6,180 nt of DNA from VFMC01 sp039796935. GTDB taxonomy: Bacteria; Actinomycetota; Acidimicrobiia; Acidimicrobiales; Ilumatobacteraceae. Location of the stretch: positions 1-6,180 of the forward strand of contig JBDKIV010000220.1 of NCBI GenBank assembly GCA_039796935.1. Direction: 5' to 3'. Made by a program: the position numbers and the translations under genes. Below the pieces are notes generated by a model. It saw only the letters and a program-made list of their open reading frames with translations, was not told the DNA's origin and searched no databases. The stretch's first letter is position 1. Each line of letters starts with the position of its first letter. Below are positions 6,018 through 6,180 of the stretch, one piece after another.

Positions 6018-6180
6018 CGGACCACGAACGGCACGAGCGACGTCGGCAGTGCGGTCCACCCGGGAACCTCGCCGGGGTAGGAGGCGCCAGAGGCGCCGTG
6101 GTCGTACTGCACGGTTGTCGAACCTCCCGCCGGACACCGAAGCCGATCGGTGGATACTGCCACATCGCCGTGCCGGCTCG
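6014..6180 (-). CDS. 3' end of an unrecognised gene (partial, starts beyond the window)
   Basis: On the minus strand one frame is open from the window edge (first full codon 6178-6176) to TGA at 6016-6014, giving 54 residues with no start required inside the window. It reads SRHGDVAVSTDRLRCPAGG, then TTVQYDHGASGASYPGEV, PGWTALPTSLVP and FVVR. The composition is balanced, unlike the Arg-rich translation of the frame used by the TPR-like gene. In the 14 codons before the overlap, 13 of 14 third positions are G or C here, against 8 of 14 in the TPR frame; over all 54 codons it is 42 of 54. The stop forms GTGA with the next start, so the two genes are probably cotranscribed and coupled. The mixed beta-prone character suggests a globular C-terminal domain. 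I do not recognise the family. Confidence 0.7.
   Translation of the reverse strand, partial: SRHGDVAVSTDRLRCPAGGSTTVQYDHGASGASYPGEVPGWTALPTSLVPFVVR

Noticed and set aside
4860..6080. A 406-codon plus-strand open frame opposite the TPR-like gene
   Set aside because: The minus strand encodes regular helical repeats and fits the tight minus-strand gene run. The plus translation has no recognisable pattern and overlaps two coding ends.
6018..6137. The 40-codon N-terminal extension of the TPR-like protein from GTG 6137
   Set aside because: It is Arg-rich, has lower third-position GC, lacks an SD at 6137 and overlaps the better-supported frame that ends in GTGA.
5797..6165. A 122-codon minus-strand frame starting at ATG 6165 with an apparently good start
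   Set aside because: It is in the third frame, turns into Arg/Pro/Ser-rich sequence, and conflicts with both the edge gene and the TPR-like gene.
1..6180. CRISPR array, tRNA/rRNA, insertion sequence, phage or known defence genes
   Set aside because: I found no regularly spaced repeats, tRNA-like cloverleaf, terminal inverted repeats, transposase motif or recognised defence domain. The TPR-like, NUDIX and RNase H-like set alone is not enough to claim a defence system.

Overview
The window is GC-rich (roughly two thirds G+C), with strong G/C preference at third codon positions, GTG as well as ATG starts, weak Shine-Dalgarno sites and very tight gene packing. This fits a high-GC actinobacterium. 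The style of the lipoprotein and of the NUDIX protein resembles Acidimicrobiia/Ilumatobacter-type genomes, but no marker here fixes the genus, so that placement is an inference.

Layout. Positions 1-57 hold the last 18 codons of a plus-strand gene that starts outside the window. A perfect 16-bp-arm hairpin follows at 75-109, most likely its terminator. A single plus-strand gene (144-2192) encodes an exported lipoprotein of the COG4880 / Beta_propel (PF09826) family. It converges, with only 30 bp between stop codons, on a run of minus-strand genes filling the rest of the window.

In transcription order (right to left) the minus-strand run is: (1) the 3' end of an unrecognised gene entering from beyond 6180 and stopping at 6014; (2) an alpha-helical, TPR-like repeat protein whose start overlaps that stop as GTGA (4869-6017); (3) a NUDIX hydrolase (4350-4826); (4) a protein with features of the DUF429 / RNase H-fold superfamily (3402-4319); (5) a secreted protein of unknown function (2223-3362). 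Gaps are -4, about 42, 30 and 39 bp, so these five probably form one transcription unit, although no promoter is visible.

How the genes fit together. The NUDIX and RNase H-like proteins suggest nucleotide or nucleic-acid chemistry, and the TPR-like protein suggests a protein-interaction role. The secreted protein at the end of the unit and the lipoprotein facing it act outside the membrane. I see no sequence evidence that these form a known defence, secretion or biosynthetic system. There are no tRNA or rRNA genes, CRISPR arrays, insertion sequences or phage genes. The observation most worth checking is at the right edge: a 54-residue coding end in a frame that is easy to miss, which also moves the start of the TPR-like gene inward by 40 codons.
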